Positions 55,066-62,896 of a stretch of DNA of 64,000 nt are shown here, one piece after another. The position numbers and the translations under genes were made by a program. The stretch is from Nitrosomonas sp. (lineage in GTDB: Bacteria > Pseudomonadota > Gammaproteobacteria > Burkholderiales > Nitrosomonadaceae), in assembly GCA_016703745.1 (NCBI GenBank), contig JADJBK010000006.1:434001-498000 (forward strand). The letters are read 5' to 3'. The notes under the pieces are model-generated. The model was not told the origin of the DNA. It made no database searches and saw only the letters and a list, made by a program, of their open reading frames with translations. The number at the start of each line of letters is the position of its first letter. Position 1 is the first letter of the stretch.

Positions 55066-55170
55066 GAAAAGTTAGCGGCAATGACTGGCCGTGGACTGAA
55101 GGTGAAGAAATACGGCTCCAAAAAGCAAAGAATGGGAGCTAAGTATATTTAGTAAACTGTCACCGTAACC
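55066..55170 (+). repeat. 105-bp direct repeat, right copy
   Basis: Near-identical to 51698-51802 (one mismatch) in the same orientation, and ends with the same terminal inverted repeat. The left part of this IS-derived element has been lost and replaced by miniature element B, which suggests recombination between the shared terminal repeats. Confidence 0.9.
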
Positions 55171-55175
55171 GCAAG

Positions 55176-55556
55176 CTATCTTTTGCCATTGCAGTCCAGA
55201 ATTGCACAAAACTCTAGGTCATGGCCGTCGGGGTCTGCAAAATATATTGAAACGGCATTCATCCAGTCCAATGATACCGGGCCTTCCACTACTACATCGC
55301 TGCTTTCCAAATATCCTTTCAATCCATTCAATTCAGATTCTTCAACCTTGAAGGCAAAGTGTTGGCGCACACAACTTTCCTTATCTTCCTGCAACACAAC
55401 TATGCCGCCTTTGTTGTTTCCAACCCAGAGAAAAAGCCAACGGCGCTTTTCATCGTAAAATCCTTTACTAAAGCCAATAACTTCTTGGTAAAACTTAGCT
55501 GATACATCCAAATTCTTAACTTTGATCGCGATTTCAAATATTCCGTCTATTTTCAT
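55176..55556 (-). CDS. VOC (glyoxalase/bleomycin-resistance fold) protein
   Basis: About 126 residues from the ATG at 55556, with AGGGTGG upstream; GTG at 55565 is an alternative. The two beta-alpha-beta-beta-beta units of the vicinal oxygen chelate fold are recognisable: IFEIAIKVKNLDVSAKFYQE at the start and VSIYFADPDGHDLEFCAI at the end, where the Glu is the usual metal ligand. Members include glyoxalase I, dioxygenases and drug-binding proteins. No substrate can be assigned. It begins directly to the right of the island's terminal repeat. Confidence 0.8.
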   Translation of the reverse strand: MKIDGIFEIAIKVKNLDVSAKFYQEVIGFSKGFYDEKRRWLFLWVGNNKGGIVVLQEDKESCVRQHFAFKVEESELNGLKGYLESSDVVVEGPVSLDWMNAVSIYFADPDGHDLEFCAILDCNGKR

Positions 55557-55585
55557 TGCAACCACCCTGTCATTAAAGAGCCTAA

Positions 55586-55805
55586 GGAACCTCTAAAAAA
55601 CAAACGTTTTGAACGGCAGTCACTCAAAAACTGGCCACTATTTCAAATAGTGATGCTGATTTTTATGAAAACAGCTATTTCTCTCTGGAAACAAGCCCAT
55701 TTACTGGTTTATTTTCAAATATCTGTTGGTAAGGTGTCATGAACGGCTTCTCGAAAAAATTTGATGCAGAATTATATCGGTGATCGGTTATTGATCAGAG
55801 GTTCC
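55586..55805. repeat. Candidate 220-bp element with 9-bp inverted ends
   Basis: GGAACCTCT at 55586-55594 is matched by AGAGGTTCC at 55797-55805, giving a 220-bp unit with perfect 9-bp inverted ends, and a 7-bp stem (CACTATT/AATAGTG at 55636-55652) lies inside it. It fills the gap between the VOC and CAP/RTX genes and has no usable open frame. No clear target duplication is visible, so it could be a chance inverted repeat or a transposon relic. Confidence 0.35.
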
Positions 55806-55819
55806 ATAAAGCCGATTGC

Positions 55820-57046
55820 CTAGAATATATAAAAATCTGCATGAGTCAGTACGAGACTGCCGGTTAGCTGGGCGAATTGCTGGCCACTTGCCCCACCGAT
55901 TCCATCCGCATCATAGTAAAGTGCACCTGTTTGAGAATTGTAGATAATACGGTCACTGGCATCGTGTGCGGCCGTGCCAATGTGAAAAGCAGCAGTATTC
56001 AGCTTCCCTGTGGGTAATCCGGTAAAAATAGTTTTGTCCAGCTGTATGGTATCGTCAATGGGGGAATAGTCAGTAATGGTATCAATTGCTCCGGCAAAGA
56101 GGGAATCAAAAACAAAGATATCTTTGCCTGATCCACCTGTCAGCACATCCGTGCCGGCATTACCCGCAAGTTTGTCGTTACCTGCGCCACCATCTATTCT
56201 GTCATTACCGGCATTTCCTCGAATCATATCCCGGCCAGCCAGTCCCATAATGACATCATTTCCAGCCGTGCCCTGGAGGGTATCTGCACCAGTTGTACCC
56301 ATGATTGTGCCAGAAGACGCAGTAGGCGTGCTGGCTGTCGGGTCGATCAAATCAAGCTTGACATTCTTGCTGCCGATGTTGATCTGCTTCGACGTTGTAC
56401 TGAATCCGCTGCCGGAAAAACTGACGGTATAACTTCCTGGAGCCAGTTCCATTTCATAGCCACCAGCTAAGCCTGTTTTTACTGTTGTGATTGCTGCAGT
56501 TGTATTGTTTTTTGCGCTAACCGTGAAGTTGCCGAGCCCCTCATTAACATCGTAACGCTTGTCACCATCAAGATCATCAAATGCAACACCCGTCAGAAAT
56601 GCGTTAGATGCTGTGCGTGCAAAATTTTGGGTGACGAAGGCGCCTTCAAAATTTCCGTACTGCCCGACTTCAAAACCAACACCGATTTCACGGAAAGTAT
56701 CATTCAAGATATTTGCTTTGTGCCCGGCTGAATTCATCAGCAAACTGTGTAATTGCGTGATTTCATCCTGAAAACCGGTGGGTGATCGCGTACTCATCCA
56801 GGCAATATTTTCAGCCCATGCCCAGGAACCGGTAAAGGTGTAGCCTGCTGCTGCCATACGATTTCCAGGATTGGATCCACCAGCGCCAGTATGGGAAAAG
56901 GTATCGGTGGCGATCATCCAGTTACTGTGATTCTCTGCGGATTCATTCAGGTCTCCGTCAAAAGCAAGTGGCTGAGCGCCCGCCTTGGCGCGTTCAGCAT
57001 TAATTAGTTCCAGCATATATTGTTCATAAACATTGGCTTGAGACAT
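55820..57046 (-). CDS. Secreted CAP/SCP-domain protein with RTX repeats
   Basis: A 408-residue protein. Residues about 8-145 form a CAP/SCP domain: YMLELINAERAKAGAQPLAF, ENHSNWMIATDTFSHTGAGG, AWAENIAW and HSLLMNSAGHKANIL. Residues about 150-238 resemble a carboxypeptidase-regulatory/Cna-B-like beta domain beginning at GVAFDDLDGDKRYDVNEGLG. Residues 250-330 hold glycine-rich RTX calcium repeats (GNDVIMGLAGRD, GNDRIDGGAGNDKL). A C-terminal region typical of type I secreted proteins ends TGSLVLTHADFYIF. There is no N-terminal signal, consistent with ABC-type (type I) secretion. CAP domains may be hydrolases or ligand binders. Confidence 0.88.
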   Translation of the reverse strand: MSQANVYEQYMLELINAERAKAGAQPLAFDGDLNESAENHSNWMIATDTFSHTGAGGSNPGNRMAAAGYTFTGSWAWAENIAWMSTRSPTGFQDEITQLHSLLMNSAGHKANILNDTFREIGVGFEVGQYGNFEGAFVTQNFARTASNAFLTGVAFDDLDGDKRYDVNEGLGNFTVSAKNNTTAAITTVKTGLAGGYEMELAPGSYTVSFSGSGFSTTSKQINIGSKNVKLDLIDPTASTPTASSGTIMGTTGADTLQGTAGNDVIMGLAGRDMIRGNAGNDRIDGGAGNDKLAGNAGTDVLTGGSGKDIFVFDSLFAGAIDTITDYSPIDDTIQLDKTIFTGLPTGKLNTAAFHIGTAAHDASDRIIYNSQTGALYYDADGIGGASGQQFAQLTGSLVLTHADFYIF

Positions 57047-57097
57047 AAAGGCGACTCCTTTGATTTAATTCAAAAATGGACGAAACGATTTCTGCTA

Positions 57098-58366
57098 TCA
57101 CAAACTCTGGCTCCTGGGAGAGGGTTGCGGTTTTGAGTCACTCCGGCTGGCGCAAGGCCGGGCGCAGCCGGCGTCACACCCCAACCCCAGGCGACCAAGA
57201 CCACCACAGCTGCCGGCTAAAGGTGAGCGTTTATTCAGTACACCAATCGCCATGGCTAAAATAGCCAGTCCCATAATGAGAAAGGTGGCGACAAAAATCT
57301 GCATATTATTACCTTTTTGTTTCGGTGGATATTGACTGCTGGCGAATTCCCGAATGTTGCCATCCTGATTAACCAGAAATAATACCGGCAATCCCATTTT
57401 CTCGGCGAGTCTCAAACCGTGATTATGACCCAGCACGACCAGTGCCGTTGCCCAGGCATCAGCCTGCATGCATTGTTCTGCGAGGACAGTGACTGAAACC
57501 AGGTGGCTCTCAATAGGCCAGCCGGTAACCGGATCGATCAGGTGACTCAAGCGTTTGCCGTCAAACTCGAAAAAATTCCGGTAATCTCCGGAAGTGGCCA
57601 GTGCAGTATTCTGAATCGACAGAATTTTATGAACCGTTTGGGTGTGAGGCTGAGGCTTTTCGATACCGATACGCCATGCTGATCCCTGTGCGTTGTGACC
57701 TTGCGCACGAATCTCACCACCAATTTCGATCATGAAATGTTCAATCCCGTTTGAGATGAGTAGCTGGGCAATCTGATCAACAGCATATCCTTTGGCGATG
57801 GCCGACATATCGATATGAACGTCAGGGTGGAGTTTACGTATTGATCGGTTGACCTGGTCAAGCCGCAACTTGTCCTGACCTATTTGCTTGCGCAGGCGGT
57901 TGATTTTCTCATCACTGGGTATCTGGTCACTGCGAAATTCGGGACCGAATCCCCACAAATTAACCAGGGGGCCAATTGTGATATCAAATGCCCCGCCACT
58001 TTTGCGTCCGATATCCAGCGCGGCCTCCAAGACAGTGAATAATTCGGTCGAAACCGGAGTCCATTCGGTTGACTGCTGCTGATTGAACCGGGATAGTTCA
58101 GATGCTGAATCATAGGTAGACATACTGCGATTGATTCGATCTAAATTGGAATCAATTTTTTCCTGCATAGTGCTGGCTATTTCATTACCATGAGGGTGAC
58201 GGAATTTGATGCTGTACTGGGTACCCATGGTCTGGCCCTGCAGATGTATCAACGGCAGGGGGAATATGAACAATAATCTGCCCAGCAGCAAGCCAGTTAA
58301 TGTCAAGATCAGCAGAAAAATAATGCGTATACGATGGGAAGCCAGGTATTTTCTCAGGGCAGACAT
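57098..58366 (-). CDS. apbE: ApbE flavin transferase fused to NqrM
   Basis: A 422-residue protein. Residues 1-354 are an ApbE FAD:protein FMN transferase with an N-terminal membrane helix. Landmarks are HLQGQTMGTQYSIKF, DITIGPLVNLWGFGP, SAIAKGYAVDQIAQLL, EIGGEIRAQG and the metal-binding DAWATALVVLG region. From residue 355 the frame continues into an NqrM-like domain: a membrane helix (MQIFVATFLIMGLAILAMA) and Cys-rich GSCGGLGRLGLGCDAGCARPC. ApbE attaches FMN to NqrB and NqrC, and NqrM helps iron insertion in Na+-NQR. An internal ATG at 57304 with AAGG upstream may also make NqrM alone. It follows nqrF closely. Confidence 0.9.
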   Translation of the reverse strand: MSALRKYLASHRIRIIFLLILTLTGLLLGRLLFIFPLPLIHLQGQTMGTQYSIKFRHPHGNEIASTMQEKIDSNLDRINRSMSTYDSASELSRFNQQQSTEWTPVSTELFTVLEAALDIGRKSGGAFDITIGPLVNLWGFGPEFRSDQIPSDEKINRLRKQIGQDKLRLDQVNRSIRKLHPDVHIDMSAIAKGYAVDQIAQLLISNGIEHFMIEIGGEIRAQGHNAQGSAWRIGIEKPQPHTQTVHKILSIQNTALATSGDYRNFFEFDGKRLSHLIDPVTGWPIESHLVSVTVLAEQCMQADAWATALVVLGHNHGLRLAEKMGLPVLFLVNQDGNIREFASSQYPPKQKGNNMQIFVATFLIMGLAILAMAIGVLNKRSPLAGSCGGLGRLGLGCDAGCARPCASRSDSKPQPSPRSQSL

Positions 58367-58368
58367 GG

Positions 58369-59589
58369 TTATCCCCCAAAATCATCAAACAAAATGTTTT
58401 CTCCTTCCACACCAAGGTCTGTCAACATGCGAATGACGGCCTGACTCATCATGGGGGGGCCGCAAAGGTAATACTCGCAATCTTCCGGGGCAGGATGGTC
58501 TTTCAGATAGTTATCGTACAGCACCTGATGAATGAAACCGGTATAACCTCGCCAATGATCTTCAGGTAGCGGGTCGGACAAGGCAACGTGCCAATCAAAG
58601 TTACTGTATTCCCTGGCCAGCCGGTTGAAATCTTCAACATAAAACATCTCATTTTTTGAGCGGGCACCATACCAGTAGGAAATCTTACGCTGTGACCTCA
58701 GCCGACACAATTGGTCGAAAATATGGGACCGCAGGGGTGCCATACCCGCTCCGCCACCCACATAAATCATCTCATTATTCGTCTCGCGCGCATAAAAATC
58801 GCCGAATGGGCCCATGATGGTGACGGAATCTCCCGGTCGAAGTGAAAAAACATAAGATGAAACAACACCTGCTGGAATACCGGTATCTCTGGGTGGCGGC
58901 GTTGCAATTCGCACGTTAAGCATGATGATGTCACGCTCTTCCGGATAATTGGCCATCGAATAGGCGCGAATCACCGTTTCATCTATTTGTGAGGCATAAC
59001 GCCATAAATTATAGCGATCCCAATCCGGCCGAAAACGTTCTTCAATCTCAAAATTCTTGTATTTAATACTGTGAGGTGGGCATTCAATCTGGATATATCC
59101 ACCTGCCCGGAATTCAAGTGGCTCATCGCCGGGAAGTTCAAGCACCAGCTCTTTGATAAAAGTCGCAACATTACGATTTGACCGGACGGTACACTGAATT
59201 TTTCTGGCGCCAAATACCTCATGTGGCACGGCAATCCTTAAATCCTGCTTGACGGTCACTTGACAGGACAAGCGATAGCCAGCTTGGGCATCATGCTTGT
59301 TGATATGGGATTTCTCAGTTGGCAGGATCACCCCCCCTCCTTCAAAAACCTGAACGCGACACTGACCGCAGGTACCGCTACCGCCACAGGGTGAGCTGAC
59401 AAAAATTCCGGCTTCTGCCAGCGTACCGAGTAGTTTTGCGCCTGTGGCTACTTCGATCGTGCGCTCGTTATTAATTTTGATTTTGATCTGCCCCTGCGGA
59501 ACCAGTTTGGCGCGCGCTCCCAGAATGACGAATACCAACAAAATAATGATGGCAGAGAAGAAAAAAACACCGAGTGATATTTCCAGCAT
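58369..59589 (-). CDS. nqrF: Na+-NQR subunit F
   Basis: A 406-residue NADH-entry subunit. An N-terminal membrane helix (about residues 3-23) precedes a [2Fe-2S] domain with CGGSGTCGQC and YRLSCQV ligands. The FAD domain (IRAYSMANYPEERDIIML, PGDSVTIMGPFGDFYARE) and the NADH domain (MIYVGGGAGMAPLRSHIFDQ, YYLCGPPMMSQAVIRML) follow. It takes electrons from NADH and passes them via iron-sulfur and flavin to quinone as the complex pumps Na+ outward. It ends 2 bp before apbE. Confidence 0.98.
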   Translation of the reverse strand: MLEISLGVFFFSAIIILLVFVILGARAKLVPQGQIKIKINNERTIEVATGAKLLGTLAEAGIFVSSPCGGSGTCGQCRVQVFEGGGVILPTEKSHINKHDAQAGYRLSCQVTVKQDLRIAVPHEVFGARKIQCTVRSNRNVATFIKELVLELPGDEPLEFRAGGYIQIECPPHSIKYKNFEIEERFRPDWDRYNLWRYASQIDETVIRAYSMANYPEERDIIMLNVRIATPPPRDTGIPAGVVSSYVFSLRPGDSVTIMGPFGDFYARETNNEMIYVGGGAGMAPLRSHIFDQLCRLRSQRKISYWYGARSKNEMFYVEDFNRLAREYSNFDWHVALSDPLPEDHWRGYTGFIHQVLYDNYLKDHPAPEDCEYYLCGPPMMSQAVIRMLTDLGVEGENILFDDFGG

Positions 59590-59617
59590 GTGGCTATCTC
59601 ACGTAATCAATACCGTA

Positions 59618-60226
59618 TTAGAGACGCATGCCGGAAAATGCCATAAACCCCATCGCCATCAGACCGGCAGTAATAAAGGTGATTCCCAGCCCCTGCAATC
59701 CATGTGGCACGTCGGCATATTTCAATTTCTCACGGATGCCAGCCAGCGCGGTAATGGCCAAAGCCCATCCCACACCTGAACCCAAACCATACGTCAGACT
59801 TTCTGCGAAATTGTAGTTACGCTCTACCATGAACAGCGATCCGCCAAGAATGGCGCAGTTGACGGTAATCAGTGGCAGATAAATACCTAGAGCATGATAG
59901 AGAGCAGGGAAAAACCGGTCGAGCAGCATTTCGAGGATCTGCACCAGCGCGGCGATGACACCGATGTAGCTGACAAAACCCAGGAAGGAGAGATCAATAT
60001 CAGACAAACCCAGCCAACCCAGTGCGCCATCCCGCAGCAGGTATTGATAAACCAGATTGTTAAGGGGAACTGTCAGAGCCTGCACGACGATGACAGCAAC
60101 GCCCAGCCCGAACGCCGTTTCTATTTTCTTAGAAATCGCCAGAAACGTACACATGCCCAGAAAAAAAGCCAGTGCAAGATTTTCAACAAAGACTGCCGTA
60201 ATGAATAAACTGGCCAGGCTATTCAT
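59618..60226 (-). CDS. nqrE: Na+-NQR subunit E
   Basis: A 202-residue membrane subunit with six helices. It contains FLGMCTFLAISKKIETAFGL and YLPLITVNCAILGGSLFMVE, where a conserved Cys and the paired Cys in NqrD bind the intramembrane iron-sulfur centre. Its start overlaps the nqrD stop by four bases. Confidence 0.97.
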   Translation of the reverse strand: MNSLASLFITAVFVENLALAFFLGMCTFLAISKKIETAFGLGVAVIVVQALTVPLNNLVYQYLLRDGALGWLGLSDIDLSFLGFVSYIGVIAALVQILEMLLDRFFPALYHALGIYLPLITVNCAILGGSLFMVERNYNFAESLTYGLGSGVGWALAITALAGIREKLKYADVPHGLQGLGITFITAGLMAMGFMAFSGMRL

Positions 60227-60894
60227 CGTCTGACCTCCATCAGGTTATGCGCCGGCTGGATATGAAATTCCGGTGCTTCCACCTGGGCAGGCTTCCATGA
60301 GCGTACCACCCAGATAATCAGGCCGATCAGAAAAAATGCGCTCGGCGGCAACAGCATCAGCCCATTGGGTTCGTACCAGCCACCGTTACGCGCCAGCGGT
60401 AGAATGACGTAACCAAGCAAGGTGCCGAAACCCAGCAGCTCACGTATCGTTCCCACAGTGATGAGTATCAGACTGAAACCAGCACTGTTTCCCAGCCCAT
60501 CGAGAAAACTTGGCCACGGTGGATTTTTCATCGCAAAGGCTTCGGCACGCCCCATGACGATACAGTTGGTGATAATCAATCCGACAAAAACGGATAGTTC
60601 ACGACTGAGTTCATAGGCAAATGCACGCAGAAACTGATCAACCACGATTACCAGTGAGGAAATAATCGTCATTTGCACGATAATCCGAATATTCGCCGGA
60701 ATATAACTACGAATCAAACTGATTAACGTATTAGAGCACACCAGCACCAGGGTCAGCGCAACGCACATGGTCAGTGCAGTGGATAATTTAGTGGTAACAG
60801 CCAGCGCCGAGCAGATACCCAGCACCTGTAGAATGATCGGATTGTTATCCACAATGGGTGCGAACAAAATCTTGCGGCTAGCTTGTTTCATCAT
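60223..60894 (-). CDS. nqrD: Na+-NQR subunit D
   Basis: A 223-residue membrane subunit homologous to NqrE and RnfE. LQVLGICSALAVTTKLSTAL and VFVGLIITNCIVMGRAEAFA contain the conserved Cys residues that with NqrE hold an intramembrane iron centre. Six helices are seen. The gene overlaps nqrC by 17 bp and nqrE by 4 bp. Confidence 0.97.
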   Translation of the reverse strand: MMKQASRKILFAPIVDNNPIILQVLGICSALAVTTKLSTALTMCVALTLVLVCSNTLISLIRSYIPANIRIIVQMTIISSLVIVVDQFLRAFAYELSRELSVFVGLIITNCIVMGRAEAFAMKNPPWPSFLDGLGNSAGFSLILITVGTIRELLGFGTLLGYVILPLARNGGWYEPNGLMLLPPSAFFLIGLIIWVVRSWKPAQVEAPEFHIQPAHNLMEVRR

Positions 60895-61702
60895 TCACTC
60901 CTTCATCTTGCTGTTTACGCAATCGCATCAGATAGGGGCCAAAACCGGTATCGCCTAACCAGTATTTCAGCAAGTCATTGATGCCCCGCGTTGTCATCGT
61001 CGCGCCGGACAAGCCATCCACTTTGTACTGATGATCGAGTACATCATCGCCACTCATATGGCCTTTAACGAGTTCAATGCGAGGCTGCCAATTCTCGTCA
61101 AATGCTACTTTGCCACGCCAGCTGGCAAGCCAGTCGGGGTTATCGACTTCTCCACCCAGCCCTGGCGTTTCCCCGTGCTCATAAAAACGGATACCTGTTA
61201 TGGTGCGTAAATCCCCTTTCAGCGCGATAAAACCATATAACGTTGACCACAATCCATAACCAAAAACTGGCAGAATCAAGGTCTCCAGATAGCCATTCCG
61301 ATTTCTGAGCTGATAGACCGGCAGATAGATTGGTCTACGCCGAATATTGGCTGGATCATCCGCGCGCGCTAATGGAGTCGACCCCCCTTCTCTTCTGACT
61401 GCCAGTTTGAGATCAAAGTTTTCAGCACTGATATCTGGTCTGGGCTCGCCGCTGTCAAGTTCAACCATAACAACATCGAAACGTCGGTAAGCGGCCTCGA
61501 TTGAACCATCAGGCAGAGTTAATCCAGCCAGCTCGACCAGCACCTGCTGGCGCGCCTCGATCTGGTTGGCAGTCTGTAGAGGTTTGAGGGTAACCGCAGT
61601 CGTGGCCACAACCAGCGAACAAACCAGGCATACCACAAGTGCGATACCCAAAATCTGGCGGTTGCTGCTTGCTTGAACGGGTGCTGGTTTTGATTCAGCC
61701 AT
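60878..61702 (-). CDS. nqrC: Na+-NQR subunit C
   Basis: A 274-residue subunit with one N-terminal helix (about residues 16-36) and a large periplasmic domain. The flavinylation motif DGLSGATMTTRG near residue 238 is canonical; the second Thr of SGAT would carry covalent FMN attached by ApbE. GFIALKGDLRTITGIRFYEH and ETPGLGGEVD are family segments. It overlaps nqrB by 8 bp. Confidence 0.97.
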   Translation of the reverse strand: MAESKPAPVQASSNRQILGIALVVCLVCSLVVATTAVTLKPLQTANQIEARQQVLVELAGLTLPDGSIEAAYRRFDVVMVELDSGEPRPDISAENFDLKLAVRREGGSTPLARADDPANIRRRPIYLPVYQLRNRNGYLETLILPVFGYGLWSTLYGFIALKGDLRTITGIRFYEHGETPGLGGEVDNPDWLASWRGKVAFDENWQPRIELVKGHMSGDDVLDHQYKVDGLSGATMTTRGINDLLKYWLGDTGFGPYLMRLRKQQDEGVNDETS

Positions 61703-62891
61703 GACGTTGCAATCTCCGGCGGATATTGAGCTGAATTACGACATAATCGATTAGTGGCGCAAAAATGTTAGCAAACAGAATGGCGAGCATGATCCCTTCC
61801 GGGAAGGCCGGATTCATGACACGGATCAGCACAGTCATGAATCCGATCAGTATGCCAAACACCCAGCGCCCGGCGTTGGTCATGGCTGCGGATACCGGGT
61901 CAGTCGCCATGAAAACCATACCAAATGCAAAACCACCGAGCACCAAATGCCAATACCACGGCATTGCCATCATCGGGTTGTCGCTCGACAGCTGGTTAAA
62001 CAGCAGCGCAGTTGCCATCATGCCAAAAAAAACACCGAGAATGATGCGCCACGACGCAACCTTGGTATAAATCAGAAAGACTGCACCTAACAGGCAGGCA
62101 AGTGTTGAGGTTTCACCAAGCGAACCAGGGATGAGGCCAATGAATGCATGCCACCAGATATACCCCCCCTCCCCAATCGCATCCATCCCCCCTACTGCCC
62201 CAAGCCCCAGCGGAGTGGCGCGGGAATAACCATCCACGGCGACCCACACAAAATCACCGGATATCTCGGCAGGATAAGCAAAATAAAGAAAAGCACGTCC
62301 GACCAGTGCCGGGTTAAGGAAATTCTTGCCGGTACCGCCAAAAATTTCCTTACCGATCACCACTCCAAAGCTGATGCCAAGCGCCACCATCCATAAGGGT
62401 ATATCCGGTGGCAGCGTTAACGCAAACAGCATGGAGGTGACCAGAAACCCTTCATTGACTTCGTGTTTGCGCACCAGTGCAAACACGACTTCCCAGCATC
62501 CGCCAACGACCAGCGTGGTCAGATAGATCGGCAGAAAATACAGCAGGCCATATAACGAACAGGCAATAATGTCATCAGGGTCGAAACCGAGGCCGGACCA
62601 GGCAAGCAGGCTGCCGCGCCAGTCCTGCGGCACAATGCCGGACGCCTGCAACGCCAGGTTGGCCTGATAGCCGGTGTTATACCAGCTCCACAGAATGCAG
62701 GGAATCAATGCAACGACCACATAACTCATCAGACGCTTGAGATCAATCGCATCGCGCACATGTGGCGCGGAGCGTGTCGTGTTCGCCGGTGTGTACAAAA
62801 AGGTATCGACCATCTCGTAGAGAGCGTGATAGTTTGCCAGGCGCCCTCCTTCATCGAAATGTGGCTTGATTTTGTCGAGCAGGCTGCGCAT
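61695..62891 (-). CDS. nqrB: Na+-NQR subunit B
   Basis: A 398-residue polytopic subunit with about ten helices, part of the sodium and quinone path. GKEIFGGTGKNFLNPALVGR and FAYPAEISGDFVW are highly conserved. The covalent FMN site reads DGYSRATPLG: the Thr is present, but the residue usually Gly in S(G)AT is Arg here (codon CGC near 62218). PSDPVSAAMT-like MATDPVSAAMTNAGRW follows. It lies 5 bp after nqrA. Confidence 0.97.
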   Translation of the reverse strand: MRSLLDKIKPHFDEGGRLANYHALYEMVDTFLYTPANTTRSAPHVRDAIDLKRLMSYVVVALIPCILWSWYNTGYQANLALQASGIVPQDWRGSLLAWSGLGFDPDDIIACSLYGLLYFLPIYLTTLVVGGCWEVVFALVRKHEVNEGFLVTSMLFALTLPPDIPLWMVALGISFGVVIGKEIFGGTGKNFLNPALVGRAFLYFAYPAEISGDFVWVAVDGYSRATPLGLGAVGGMDAIGEGGYIWWHAFIGLIPGSLGETSTLACLLGAVFLIYTKVASWRIILGVFFGMMATALLFNQLSSDNPMMAMPWYWHLVLGGFAFGMVFMATDPVSAAMTNAGRWVFGILIGFMTVLIRVMNPAFPEGIMLAILFANIFAPLIDYVVIQLNIRRRLQRHG

Positions 62892-62896
62892 GAAAG

